From Nocardioides alcanivorans (GTDB lineage Bacteria; Actinomycetota; Actinomycetes; Propionibacteriales; Nocardioidaceae): 64,000 nucleotides of DNA. Positions 34,030 to 43,030 of this stretch are shown here, piece after piece. Location: NCBI RefSeq assembly GCF_021555175.1, contig NZ_JAKGRW010000012.1:62001-126000 (forward strand), read 5' to 3'. The notes under the pieces are model-generated. The model worked only from the letters and a program-made list of their open reading frames with translations. It ran no database searches and had not been told where the DNA came from. Both the position numbers and the translations under genes were made by a program. Position 1 is the stretch's first letter; each line of letters begins with the position of its first letter.

Positions 34030-35988
34030 ATGATGTTTCCGCACCTCTTCCGTCCGCTGACGCTCGGCTCTCGGACAGTGAAGAACAGAGTGGTGCTCCC
34101 ACCCCATGCACATGTGGTATCCAGCCTGTGGGGCACGGACGAGGAGGCGGAGCGTCACATCGGCTACTGGGCGGAGCGCACCTCCGCCGGTTGGGTCGAC
34201 GGTGTCTCCGCCCACGTGCGCAACAACCTCATCCCGGGCTTCGAGCCGACCGGGGTGGGCGCGCAGTACGACGGCCACTACCGCCAGCCCTACTTCCTCG
34301 ACCGAGTGGGTCGACTCGCAGAGGTGCTGCACCGCGACGGCACCATCCTGACGGTCCAGATGATCCTCCAGGGCGGGATGCCGCACGCCGCATCGCCCAC
34401 GTTGAGCGGACCCGTCGTCAACCAGGTGCCCCATGCCCTCACCCACGACGAGATCGACTGGTTCGTCGAGGAATACGCACATGGCGCGCGGCAGATCGCG
34501 CTCGCTGGCGCGGACGGCGCCGAGGTGCACCTCAACCACGACGACATGCTGGAGTACTTCCTCTCCCCGCTGACCAACCACCGTACCGACGAGTACGGCG
34601 GCGACCTCGCCGGGCGACTGCAGTTTCCGCTGCGCATCCTCAGTGCCCTGCGGGATGCGATGGGACCGGACCGCATCGTCGGCGTCCGGCTCAACCTGCG
34701 CGAGGAGGAGCCTGGCGGCTACGGGATCGACGGCCCGGACGGAGCTGTCGCGATCGCGCAAGCACTCGAGGCCAGTGGGTACGTCGACTACCTCAGCTGC
34801 GCCATCGGCAGCCCATGGGGCAACCCGAGCTACATCCAGTCGCAGCACCACCGGCCGGCCGAGTGGTCGGAGCTGGCCGGTCGAGTGAAGGCAGCCGTGT
34901 CACTGCCGGTCGTCTACACCGGTCGGGTCACCAGCCCGGCGGTGGCGGAGGAGTTGCTCGCAGCGGGTCACGCGGACGTCGTCGGGATGGCACGGGCGGT
35001 GATCGCCGACGGCCAACTCCTGACCAAGGCGAAGGAGGGGCGCCCGGAGGACATCCGCCCCTGCGTGGGTGGCAACGAGTGCATCAGTCGACGCGTCGTC
35101 GAGGGAACTCCGTTCTCGTGCGCAGTCAATCCCGAAGCAGGCAAGGAGGCCGACAACGCTGTCCGGCCGACTGCCTCACCTCAGCGCATCCTCGTCATCG
35201 GGGGCGGCCCGGCAGGGATGGAGGTGGCCGGCATCGCGGCAGAGCGCGGGCACCGGGTGACCCTGTGGGAGGCGCAGGCTGCCCTCGGGGGCCAGCTGCG
35301 GACCGCCGCGAACGCTCCGCGCCACGAGGACTACCGTTCCTACCTCGCCTGGCAGGAGCGGCGCCTCGCGGCCGCCGGCGTCACTGTCGCGACGGGACGA
35401 CGCGCCGACACCACGGCGGTTGCGGACTTCGGCGCAGATCGAGTCGCGGTGGCGACCGGCGCCACGGCTCGAACGCCGAGCATCCCCGGCGTCGACCTGC
35501 CGCACGTGCACACGGCTCACGCCGTGCTGGACGACGAGGAACAGCGGATCGCCCTCGGTGAGCACGTGCTCGTCGTGGCCCAGGACGATCACCTTGCTCC
35601 CCTGTCGGTTGCGGACTTCCTGGCGACCAAGGGCCACCGGGTCACGATGGTGCACGGAACGGCAGCCCCGGGGCCCCTGTTGAGCCGCTACATCCTCGGC
35701 TCGATCCTGGCGCGTCTCGACGCAGGCGGGGTCACTCTTCGCACCTCCGAGCAGCCGGTCTCGATCGAGTCGGGACAGGTGACCGTGCGACACGTCTATT
35801 CCGGCGCCACCCGCGCCATTGCGGGAGTCGACTCCGTCGTGCTCTCCTGCGGAGCGGTGCAGGAGTCCTCCTTGTACGACGAGCTCCGTTCCCTTGACGT
35901 TGCCGCCGACATCGTCGGCGACGCCTATGCCCCACGTCGCTTGGTGTTCGCCACCAAGCAGGCGCGGGAACTTGCACTCACCTTGTGA
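34030..35988 (+). CDS. Old-yellow-enzyme-type FMN/FAD oxidoreductase, 2,4-dienoyl-CoA reductase-like
   Basis: A 652-residue protein. Residues about 1-370 are an FMN TIM barrel (FRPLTLGSRTVKNRVVLPPH; GADGAEVHLNHDDMLEYFLSP); about 395-652 are a Rossmann domain starting ILVIGGGPAGMEVAGIA. Between them is the iron-sulfur loop, C345-V-G-G348-N-E-C351 ... C364: the position of one of the four usual cysteines is Gly. The start at 34030 follows AGAGGAG at 8 nt. Family members reduce dienoyl-CoA, enones or similar; loss of one ligand suggests an altered or absent cluster. Divergent from the fused acyl-CoA dehydrogenase. Confidence 0.88.
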   Translation: MMFPHLFRPLTLGSRTVKNRVVLPPHAHVVSSLWGTDEEAERHIGYWAERTSAGWVDGVSAHVRNNLIPGFEPTGVGAQYDGHYRQPYFLDRVGRLAEVLHRDGTILTVQMILQGGMPHAASPTLSGPVVNQVPHALTHDEIDWFVEEYAHGARQIALAGADGAEVHLNHDDMLEYFLSPLTNHRTDEYGGDLAGRLQFPLRILSALRDAMGPDRIVGVRLNLREEEPGGYGIDGPDGAVAIAQALEASGYVDYLSCAIGSPWGNPSYIQSQHHRPAEWSELAGRVKAAVSLPVVYTGRVTSPAVAEELLAAGHADVVGMARAVIADGQLLTKAKEGRPEDIRPCVGGNECISRRVVEGTPFSCAVNPEAGKEADNAVRPTASPQRILVIGGGPAGMEVAGIAAERGHRVTLWEAQAALGGQLRTAANAPRHEDYRSYLAWQERRLAAAGVTVATGRRADTTAVADFGADRVAVATGATARTPSIPGVDLPHVHTAHAVLDDEEQRIALGEHVLVVAQDDHLAPLSVADFLATKGHRVTMVHGTAAPGPLLSRYILGSILARLDAGGVTLRTSEQPVSIESGQVTVRHVYSGATRAIAGVDSVVLSCGAVQESSLYDELRSLDVAADIVGDAYAPRRLVFATKQARELALTL

Positions 35989-36009
35989 CCCTGCCTGAGA
36001 AGTCGTGAC

Positions 36010-36785
36010 TCACGCGTAGTAACCGTCGCGACCTGCCGTGCCCAGCACACTGTCGCCCCCGTCGATGACGAGGCAGGCGCCGTTGATCCGTGGCGCACGA
36101 GCGAGGAACAACGCCGCCTGCGCGACGTCTCCCGCCGTGGTGGGAACGCCGCTGGACGACGCCGCAGCCAGGCGTGCGTAGGGTGTCTCGAGGTCGTCGC
36201 GGTCACCCATCAGGCCCGCCGCCAACGACGTGACCGCACCCCCGGAGCAACGGCATTGATCGTGAGACCGTCCCGCGCAATGTCGACCGCCACGGATTCC
36301 ACCAATCCCTTCACCCCGTGCTTGGCAGCGGTGTAGGTGTGCGGCCCCAGGCCGCCCCGAACCGATGCCACGCTGCCTGTGCAGACGATCGCGCCCGCCC
36401 CAGCAGGACGCATCACCCGCACCGCGTGCTTGACGGTGAGGAACACACTCGTCAGCAGCAGATCCATGCTGCGGCGATAGTCCTCCAGCGCATGGTCCTC
36501 GATCCTGCCGGTCACGCCCACGGCTCCCGCATTGGCGAAGACCGCGCTGAGTGAGCCCTGTGCCGCCGCGGCATCCACGGCGGCAGCGACGTCGGACTCC
36601 CGAGTCACGTCGCAGTGCACGTACCTGGCAGCAGCACCCAACTGCGCCACCAAGGCTGTTCCAGCCTGGTCATCGACGTCGGCAACCACCACTCGGCCAC
36701 CGTCCGCCGCCATGGCCCGGGCAATGGCGGCACCGATGCCGCGCGCACCTCCCGTCACGAGCGCAGTCGCCATGTCGCCAGCCAT
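36010..36785 (-). CDS. Short-chain dehydrogenase/reductase (SDR); one frameshift
   Basis: About 258 residues when repaired. TGGARGIG near residue 12, VVVADVDD (NAD-type), FANAGAVG in place of the usual NNAG, VCTGSVASV with the catalytic Ser and YTAAK. The frame breaks after NAVAPG; one base added to the C-run 36239-36243 restores GAVTSLAAGLMGDRD and a normal SDR C-terminus (GACLVIDGGDSV). AAGGAGG lies 6-7 nt before the ATG at 36785, confirming the start. Convergent with the OYE-type gene, divergent from korA. Confidence 0.86.
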
Positions 36786-36858
36786 ACCGAACCTCCTTGA
36801 TTGACACTCCATCCCACGAAAGATTACCGTAGAATCATTATCAGAGATAGGAGCATCG
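36786..36858. promoter_or_regulatory. Divergent control region between SDR and korA
   Basis: A 73-nt gap containing TCATTATCAGAGAT (36835-36848). The first ten bases are the exact reverse complement of 22975-22984, and 12 of 14 match 26932-26945. ATAGGAG precedes the korA GTG. Confidence 0.45.
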
Positions 36859-38780
36859 GTGACGCACAAAGAGGTCCGTCAGCTCGACCGGGTGATCATT
36901 CGTTTTGCCGGTGATTCCGGTGACGGGATGCAGCTCACCGGTGATCGTTTCACTCAGGAGTCGGCTGCGTTTGGCAATGATCTGGTGACGTTGCCGAACT
37001 TCCCGGCCGAGATCCGGGCGCCTCAGGGCACGATCCCGGGGGTGTCGTCGTTCCAGGTGCATTTTGCTGACCACGACATCTTGACTGCTGGTGATGCCCC
37101 TGATGTGTTGGTGGCGATGAACCCGGCGGCGTTGAAGGCCAACATCGGTGACCTGCCCGCGGGGTGCACGATCATCGTGGACACCCACGACTTCACCAAA
37201 CGCAACCTGGACAAGGCCGGCTACGACGCCAACCCGTTGGATCTGCTGGGGGACGCGAACGACCCGTTGGGGTCGTTCAACGTGCAGCCGGTGGACCTGA
37301 CCGGGATGACGGTGGCCTCGGTGGCCGAGTACGGGTTGTCACGCAAGGACGCAGCCCGGGCGAAGAACATGTTCGCCCTCGGATTGTTGTCGTGGATGTA
37401 CGGACGCCCCACCGACACCACGGTGGAGTTCTTGTCGAAGAAGTTCGCCAAGGCCCCCGCCATCCGCGATGCCAACATCACCGCGTTCAAGACCGGCTGG
37501 AACTACGGCGAGACCACCGAAGCGTTCGCGGTGCAGTACGAGGTGAAACCCGCCACCATGCCCGCGGGCACCTACCGCAACATCACCGGCAACCTCGCCC
37601 TGTCCTACGGCCTCATCGCTGCCGGGGTCCGCTCCGGACTGCCGGTGTTCCTCGGCTCGTATCCGATCACCCCCGCGAGCGACATCCTCCACGAGTTGTC
37701 CAAACACAAGTCGTTCGGTGTCACCACCTTGCAGGCCGAAGACGAGATCGCCGGCGTGGGCGCCGCCATCGGCGCCTCCTTCGCCGGCCACCTCGGCGTC
37801 ACCACCACCTCCGGACCCGGTGTCGCGTTGAAGGGTGAGGCCATCGGGCTCGCGGTCATGACCGAACTGCCCCTGATCGTGGTCAACGTGCAACGCGGCG
37901 GCCCCTCCACCGGCCTGCCCACGAAGACCGAACAATCCGACCTGCTCCAAGCCATGTTCGGGCGCAACGGTGAAGCACCCGTACCGATCATCGCCCCCTC
38001 CTCACCCGGCGACTGCTTCACCGCCGCCGTCGAGGCAGCACGCATCGCCATCACCTACCGCACCCCCGTCATGCTCCTCTCCGACGGCTACCTCGCCAAC
38101 GGCTCCGAACCCTGGGCCATCCCCACCGTCGACGACCTCCCCCTCATCAACCCCAACTTCACCACCACCGAGACCCTCAACGGCGACACGTTCGAGCCCT
38201 ACTCCCGCGACCCCGACACCCTGGCCCGGCCCTGGGCGATCCCCGGCACCCCCGGACTCGAGCACCGCATCGGCGGCCTCGAGAAAGACGGCACCACCGG
38301 CTCGGGCAACATCTCCTACGACCCCGCCAACCACGACCACATGGTCCGCACCCGCCAAGCCAAGATCGACGCCATCGCCAACTCCCTGCCCCCCTTGGAG
38401 GTCGACGACCCCTCCGGGCAAGCCAAAGTGCTGGCACTCGGCTGGGGCTCCACCTACGGACCCATCGGCGCCGGCGTCCGCCGCGTCCGCAAAGCCGGCT
38501 ACCACGTCGCGCACCTCCACCTGCGCCACCTCAACCCCTTCCCCAACGACCTCGGCGACATCCTCACCCGCTACGACAAAGTCCTGGTCCCCGAGATGAA
38601 CCTCGGCCAACTCTCCCTACTGCTCCGCGCCAAATACCTCGTCGACATCGTCGGCTACAACCAAGTCCGCGGCCTCCCCTCAAAGCCGCCGACCTCGCCC
38701 AAGCCATCAGCGACCTCGTCGCCCAAACCGACAACACCACCGTCGACCTCACGATGAGCACCCCCGGAGCCCACGCATGA
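36859..38780 (+). CDS. korA: 2-oxoacid:ferredoxin oxidoreductase, fused gamma-alpha subunit; one frameshift
   Basis: About 640 residues when repaired. The N-terminal ~200 residues are the gamma domain ([19 protein letters not shown]), followed by the alpha pyrimidine-binding region with [19 protein letters not shown], the [16 protein letters not shown] segment and [18 protein letters not shown]. The C-terminal break after NQVRGLP is repaired by one base in the C-run 38676-38679, giving [16 protein letters not shown] and a stop that overlaps the ferredoxin ATG. KorAB decarboxylates 2-oxoglutarate or a similar 2-oxoacid to acyl-CoA, reducing ferredoxin. GTG start with ATAGGAG. The role in this catabolic region is unclear. 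Confidence 0.9.
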
Positions 38781-39102
38781 CCTACGTCATCAACGAATCC
38801 TGCATCGACGTCAAGGACCGCGCCTGCATCGACGAATGCCCCGTCGACTGCATCTACGAAGGCACCCGGATGCTCTACATCCACCCCGACGAATGCGTCG
38901 ACTGCGGCGCCTGCGAACCCGTCTGCCCCACCGAAGCGATCTTCTACGAAGACGACCTGCCCGAGGAATCGTCGGGCTTCCTGACCATCAACGCCGACTT
39001 CTTCACCGAACTCGGATCCCCGGCGGCGCCACCAAGACCAACACCAACCACCTCGACCACCCAGACGTCACCGCACTCCCGCCACAAGGAGAAGACTCAT
39101 GA
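38777..39102 (+). CDS. Seven-iron-type bacterial ferredoxin between korA and korB; one frameshift
   Basis: About 108 residues when repaired. Eight cysteines at 9, 17, 21, 25, 40, 43, 46 and 50: the first group C-x7-C-x3-C-P and the second [12 protein letters not shown], the arrangement of actinobacterial FdxA/FdxC-type 3Fe-4S/4Fe-4S ferredoxins. One base added to the C-run 39018-39021 restores a Thr/Asn-rich tail ending at a TGA that overlaps the korB ATG. The insertion between the two oxidoreductase subunit genes suggests it is the direct electron acceptor. Confidence 0.88.
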
Positions 39103-40194
39103 GCATCGATCTGGGACTCCCCACCCTCGGCACCACCGGCGTACCCACCCTGCCCGAGGGCGAGAGCCTCACCGGCAAGGACTTCACCAGCGACCAAGAA
39201 GTCCGCTGGTGCCCCGGCTGCGGCGACTACGCAGTGTTGAAAGCCGTCCAGAGCTTCCTGCCCACCTTGAACATCCGCCGCGAAAACGTCGTGTTCATCT
39301 CCGGTATCGGCTGCTCCTCAAGATTCCCGTACTACCTCGACACCTACGGCATGCACTCCATCCACGGACGCGCCCCTCCATCGCCACCGGCCTCGCAGTC
39401 GCCCGCGAAGACCTCCACGTCTTCGTCGTCACCGGCGACGGCGACGCCCTGTCCATCGGCGGCAACCACCTCATCCACGCGCTGCGCCGCAACGTCAACA
39501 TGACCATCTTGCTGTTCAACAACCGCATCTACGGGCTCACCAAAGGCCAATACTCCCCCACCAGCGAGATCGGCAAAATCACCAAATCCACCCCCGTCGG
39601 CTCCCTCGACCACCCCTTCAACCCCGTCTCCCTCGCACTCGGAGCCGAAGGAACCTTCGTCGCCCGCACCATCGACAGCGACCGCAAACACCTCACCAGC
39701 GTGCTCACCGCAGCCACCGCCCACCGCGGCACCTCACTCGTCGAGATCTACCAAAACTGCCCCATCTTCAACGACGGCGCCTTCGACGCCATCAAGAACC
39801 CCGACTCAAAAGCCAACGCCATCATCCCCCTCGTCCACGACCAACCCATCACCTTCGGCACCCCCGGAGAAGACGGCATAGGCACCAAAGGCCTCATCCG
39901 CAACCCCACCACCGGTGGTATCGAAGTGGTCGAGGTCGCCGAAGTAGGCATCGAACAGATCCTCGTCCACGACGCCCACAACCCCGACCCGTCGACCGCC
40001 TTCGCCATCAGCCGACTCACCGATTCGGGCTACCTCAACCAAAGCCCCATCGGCATCTTCCGCCAAGTCCAACGCCCCGCCTACGACGACCTCGCCCGCG
40101 CCCAAATCACCACCGCCAAGAACGAACACACCACCACCCCCACGACCGCCTCACCAACCTCATCAACAACGGCGACACCTGGACCATCACCTGA
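39099..40194 (+). CDS. korB: 2-oxoacid:ferredoxin oxidoreductase beta subunit; two frameshifts
   Basis: About 365 residues when repaired. N-terminal [18 protein letters not shown], the [14 protein letters not shown] segment, the thiamine-diphosphate motif [12 protein letters not shown]...[11 protein letters not shown], and [14 protein letters not shown]. Bases are missing in C-runs 39373-39376 ([20 protein letters not shown]) and 40137-40141, the second restoring a normal end [17 protein letters not shown]. It completes a korA-ferredoxin-korB set with ATGA overlaps throughout. Confidence 0.9.
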
Positions 40195-40254
40195 GAAGCC
40201 ACTGAGCCCCACCCATTTGCGTTGCGGCATCATCGATTCTGTGGTTACGATCAC

Positions 40255-40266
40255 ATTGATATGCAT
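40255..40266 (+). promoter_or_regulatory. ATTGATATGCAT motif before the tannase-like gene
   Basis: A 12-nt sequence repeated exactly at 42509-42520 before the stress-protein gene. It lies 26 nt upstream of the proposed ATG at 40293. It may be a promoter or operator element; the match is the only evidence. Confidence 0.35.
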
Positions 40267-40292
40267 TGTTTCTCTGGTACGGGAGAGTGCTG

Positions 40293-42485
40293 ATGGTGTT
40301 CAGGTCCACGGGTTCACGAAAATGTCTGAGTAGCTTGGCGGCAGTCATGGCAACCTTCGTTGCAGGGAGCCTGAGCCCCACTGCAGCCGCAGCCCCAGCC
40401 GACGTGGGCACGCTTGCCGTCGCCTCCGCCGAGGATCAGTGCAGTGCCGCGGACGGGCTCCTGGACGGCCTGTCGCTGGAGACCGCCGAGATCATCGGCG
40501 TGAGCACGCAGTGGAACACCTCCGGGCAGACCGAGCTCACCCCTCCGGTCGGCACTGACGTCGGTGGCATCGACTTCTGCGAGGTGGCAGTCACCCTGAC
40601 CCACGGCGAGGAGAACGGCTTCGGACCCGATGAGGTCAGCGTCTGGGTCTGGTTGCCTGCCACCTGGAACGGCCGCATCCAGGCGGTGGGCGGAGGTGGG
40701 ACACGTGCCACGCACGGAGCTTCGTCGATGACCGCTGCGCTGGCCGATGGCTATGCAGTGACGGCGAGCGACTCCGGTGTCACCGATGACCGACAGCCCA
40801 ACATCTTCCTCGACTCCGACGAGACCGGAGACTCCTTCAACTGGCAGATCTTCGAGAACTGGACCTACCGCGGCGTCTGGGAAGGCACGCTCATCTCTCA
40901 ACAGGTGGTCGACAAGCACTACGCCGCACCGGCCGACTACACCTACTGGAACGGCTGTTCCAACGGCGGCCGCCAGGGATTGGAGATCGCGCAACGCTTT
41001 CCCGGTGTCTTCGACGGCGTGATGTCGGCTGCGCCTGCGATGTACGGCGCCGACCGGCTGAACATGACCATGTCCTGGCCAGCCATGGTTCAGCACGATG
41101 CCTTCGGTGGTTTCATTCCCCGTTGCAAGCTCGCTGCCATGGGAGACGCGGTCCGGAATCACTGCGACGCGGATGACGGCGCCGTGGACGGCCTCGTCTC
41201 GACGCCCGCCCGCTGTGACTACGAGGCCGCGTTGGAGACCGTCATCGGCATGGAGACCGAGTGCGGCACGATCACCAAGCGTGAGGCCGAGGTCGTCGCG
41301 CAGATCTTCGAAGGCCCGCGCACGGCGGACGACCGCTTCGTTTGGTACGGCCACACTCCCGGAGTGGACCTCTCCGGCGGCACTTTCAGCGTGCCTCCGT
41401 CGTTCGCGTTGCAGAACTTCGCCTTCGCCGACACCACGGTGGACTGGACGAGCCACACCTCCGACGACTTGGTGACGACGATCCGCGATCGGATGCAGGG
41501 TCGTCTCGAGTTGCTGGCGAGCGCCGACCCGGTGTTGGAGCCCTACCGGCGCAGCGGCGGCAAGTTGCTGATGTGGCATGGCGAAGCCGACGGGCTCTTC
41601 CCGGCGGCGCAGTCGGCTCACTACTTCGACGAGGTCGCGCGCGTCTCGGGCGACCGGACCGAGGACTTCTTCCGCCTGTTCCTGGCACCCGGGGTCAATC
41701 ACTGCGGTGGTGGCACCGGGCACCAGCCCGACGACCCGTTCGCAGCACTGGTGCATTGGGTCGAGGACGGCGAAGCACCCGACGTCCTTCCGGCCACTCT
41801 CGAGAACGAAGCCGGCGAGAGTCACCGCAACCTCTGTCCCTACCCCCAGGCGCAGATGTACGACGGCGGCCCGCTCACCGATGCCGCCAGCTTCCAGTGC
41901 GGCGAGGAGACAACCGCCGCAGCCAAGATCAGTACCACCGTCGGAGCTTCCCCAGTCACCGGCGCCGTCGGCGAACCGGTCACCGTCACGGCTCACGTCA
42001 GTGCAGAGGACGACGCTGAATTGACCGGGGTCGTTGACGCCGTGATCAACGGCAAGACGGTCGCCTCCGGCACGGTCTCCAAGGGCGTCGCCGAACTGAT
42101 CGTGCCGCGCAAAGCCATGCCTGCCAAGCGCCTGGAGCTCCGCTACCGCGGCTACGGCAACTACAGCGGATCCCAGACGAGCGTCGCCATGCGACTCGAC
42201 CCTGCCACGAGCACGGTCAAGGCCAAGCCCGCGAAGAAGAAGGTGCGCCGGGGCGGGAAGCTACGGGTGTCCATCACCGTGCGTGCTGCAATCACACCAG
42301 CCGGTCGGGTGGTGGTGCGCGGCCTTGGCTCGGCCAAGGCCAGGCTCAATGCCTCCGGGAAGGCCACGGTGGTCCTCACCGTCCCCAGACGAGCGACCGT
42401 GGGCAAGCACCGCCTACGCGTCGTCTACCGGGGAAGCGGCACGGTGGATGGGTCCGCGACGAAGGTCACCGTCCGCGTGCGGTGA
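40293..42485 (+). CDS. Secreted tannase/feruloyl-esterase family protein with C-terminal beta-sandwich repeats
   Basis: A 730-residue protein. Residues about 1-35 form a signal peptide (basic start, hydrophobic core, TAAAAPA end). The catalytic domain has [21 protein letters not shown] with nucleophilic Ser beside Cys, the acid in GEADGLFPA, and His beside Cys in [11 protein letters not shown], matching the Cys-Ser/Asp/His-Cys arrangement of the family. After about residue 535 come two Ig-like or Big-type beta-sandwich units ([37 protein letters not shown]), the second Lys/Arg rich. It probably hydrolyses an extracellular ester of a phenolic or hydroxy acid; substrate unknown. Followed 86 nt later by a stress protein. 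Confidence 0.88.
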   Translation: MVFRSTGSRKCLSSLAAVMATFVAGSLSPTAAAAPADVGTLAVASAEDQCSAADGLLDGLSLETAEIIGVSTQWNTSGQTELTPPVGTDVGGIDFCEVAVTLTHGEENGFGPDEVSVWVWLPATWNGRIQAVGGGGTRATHGASSMTAALADGYAVTASDSGVTDDRQPNIFLDSDETGDSFNWQIFENWTYRGVWEGTLISQQVVDKHYAAPADYTYWNGCSNGGRQGLEIAQRFPGVFDGVMSAAPAMYGADRLNMTMSWPAMVQHDAFGGFIPRCKLAAMGDAVRNHCDADDGAVDGLVSTPARCDYEAALETVIGMETECGTITKREAEVVAQIFEGPRTADDRFVWYGHTPGVDLSGGTFSVPPSFALQNFAFADTTVDWTSHTSDDLVTTIRDRMQGRLELLASADPVLEPYRRSGGKLLMWHGEADGLFPAAQSAHYFDEVARVSGDRTEDFFRLFLAPGVNHCGGGTGHQPDDPFAALVHWVEDGEAPDVLPATLENEAGESHRNLCPYPQAQMYDGGPLTDAASFQCGEETTAAAKISTTVGASPVTGAVGEPVTVTAHVSAEDDAELTGVVDAVINGKTVASGTVSKGVAELIVPRKAMPAKRLELRYRGYGNYSGSQTSVAMRLDPATSTVKAKPAKKKVRRGGKLRVSITVRAAITPAGRVVVRGLGSAKARLNASGKATVVLTVPRRATVGKHRLRVVYRGSGTVDGSATKVTVRVR

Positions 42486-42508
42486 CCTCGTTCGACCCAT
42501 CGGGCACT

Positions 42509-42520
42509 ATTGATATGCAT
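42509..42520 (+). promoter_or_regulatory. ATTGATATGCAT motif before the universal stress protein gene
   Basis: Exact second copy of the 12-nt motif at 40255-40266, 51 nt before the proposed start at 42572. The tannase-like gene ends 23 nt upstream of it. Confidence 0.35.
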
Positions 42521-42571
42521 GAATCGAGTTGGTCCGCGGAGCATCAGCTCCCTCAGCCTGGAGGTACGGAA

Positions 42572-42994
42572 ATGGCGGAACTGATCATCGTCGGAGTCGA
42601 CGGCAACGAGCGTGCGGAGCGGGCGGCGGAACGGGCAGCACAGCTCGCCAACGCGACTGGGGCAGCCTTGCACGTGGTGTGTGCCTACGTTCGCGACCAG
42701 TCTGCGCAGATCACCGTGGCCGACGGCACCCACTCCGTGTCCGTCGCCGAGGAGAGCGCTGACATCGCGGCCCGCGTGGCAACCCGGCTCGCCGACGTGG
42801 TCGCGACGGTGACGAGTGCCGCCGTACAGGGCCGGCCGGCCGAGGCACTTCTCGAGGAGGCCGAACGCCTCGACGCCTCCCTGATCGTGGTCGGCAACAA
42901 GCGCCTCCAGAGCATCGCGCGCGTCCTCGGCAGCGTGCCGGCGGCCGTCGCCCACCATGCGAACTGCGACGTATACATCGTGAACACCGCCTGA
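42572..42994 (+). CDS. Universal stress protein (single UspA domain)
   Basis: A 140-residue UspA-fold protein with LIIVGVDGNERAERAAERAA at the N-terminus and the ATP-binding region VVGNKRLQSIARVLGSVP near the C-terminus, a variant of G-x2-G-x9-G-S. The start is set by GGAGG 8 nt upstream of the ATG at 42572; the open frame begins further upstream but without the domain. It is convergent with the next gene. Usual role: ATP-binding stress adaptation, perhaps tied here to toxic intermediates. Confidence 0.9.
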   Translation: MAELIIVGVDGNERAERAAERAAQLANATGAALHVVCAYVRDQSAQITVADGTHSVSVAEESADIAARVATRLADVVATVTSAAVQGRPAEALLEEAERLDASLIVVGNKRLQSIARVLGSVPAAVAHHANCDVYIVNTA

Positions 42995-43030
42995 GCCGGG
43001 CCCGAGGCCGAGTCCAGCCCAGCCGCGCAG

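Noticed and set aside
32278..34851. An 857-codon open frame covering the acyl-CoA dehydrogenase and running into the OYE-type gene antisense
   Set aside because: The first ~300 codons are the antisense of a well-supported flavoenzyme. The real gene starts at 33939 and continues beyond two frameshifts to 31836.
38002..38610. Long Gly/Val-rich antisense frame over korA
   Set aside because: Shadow of the C-rich third positions of korA; composition only.
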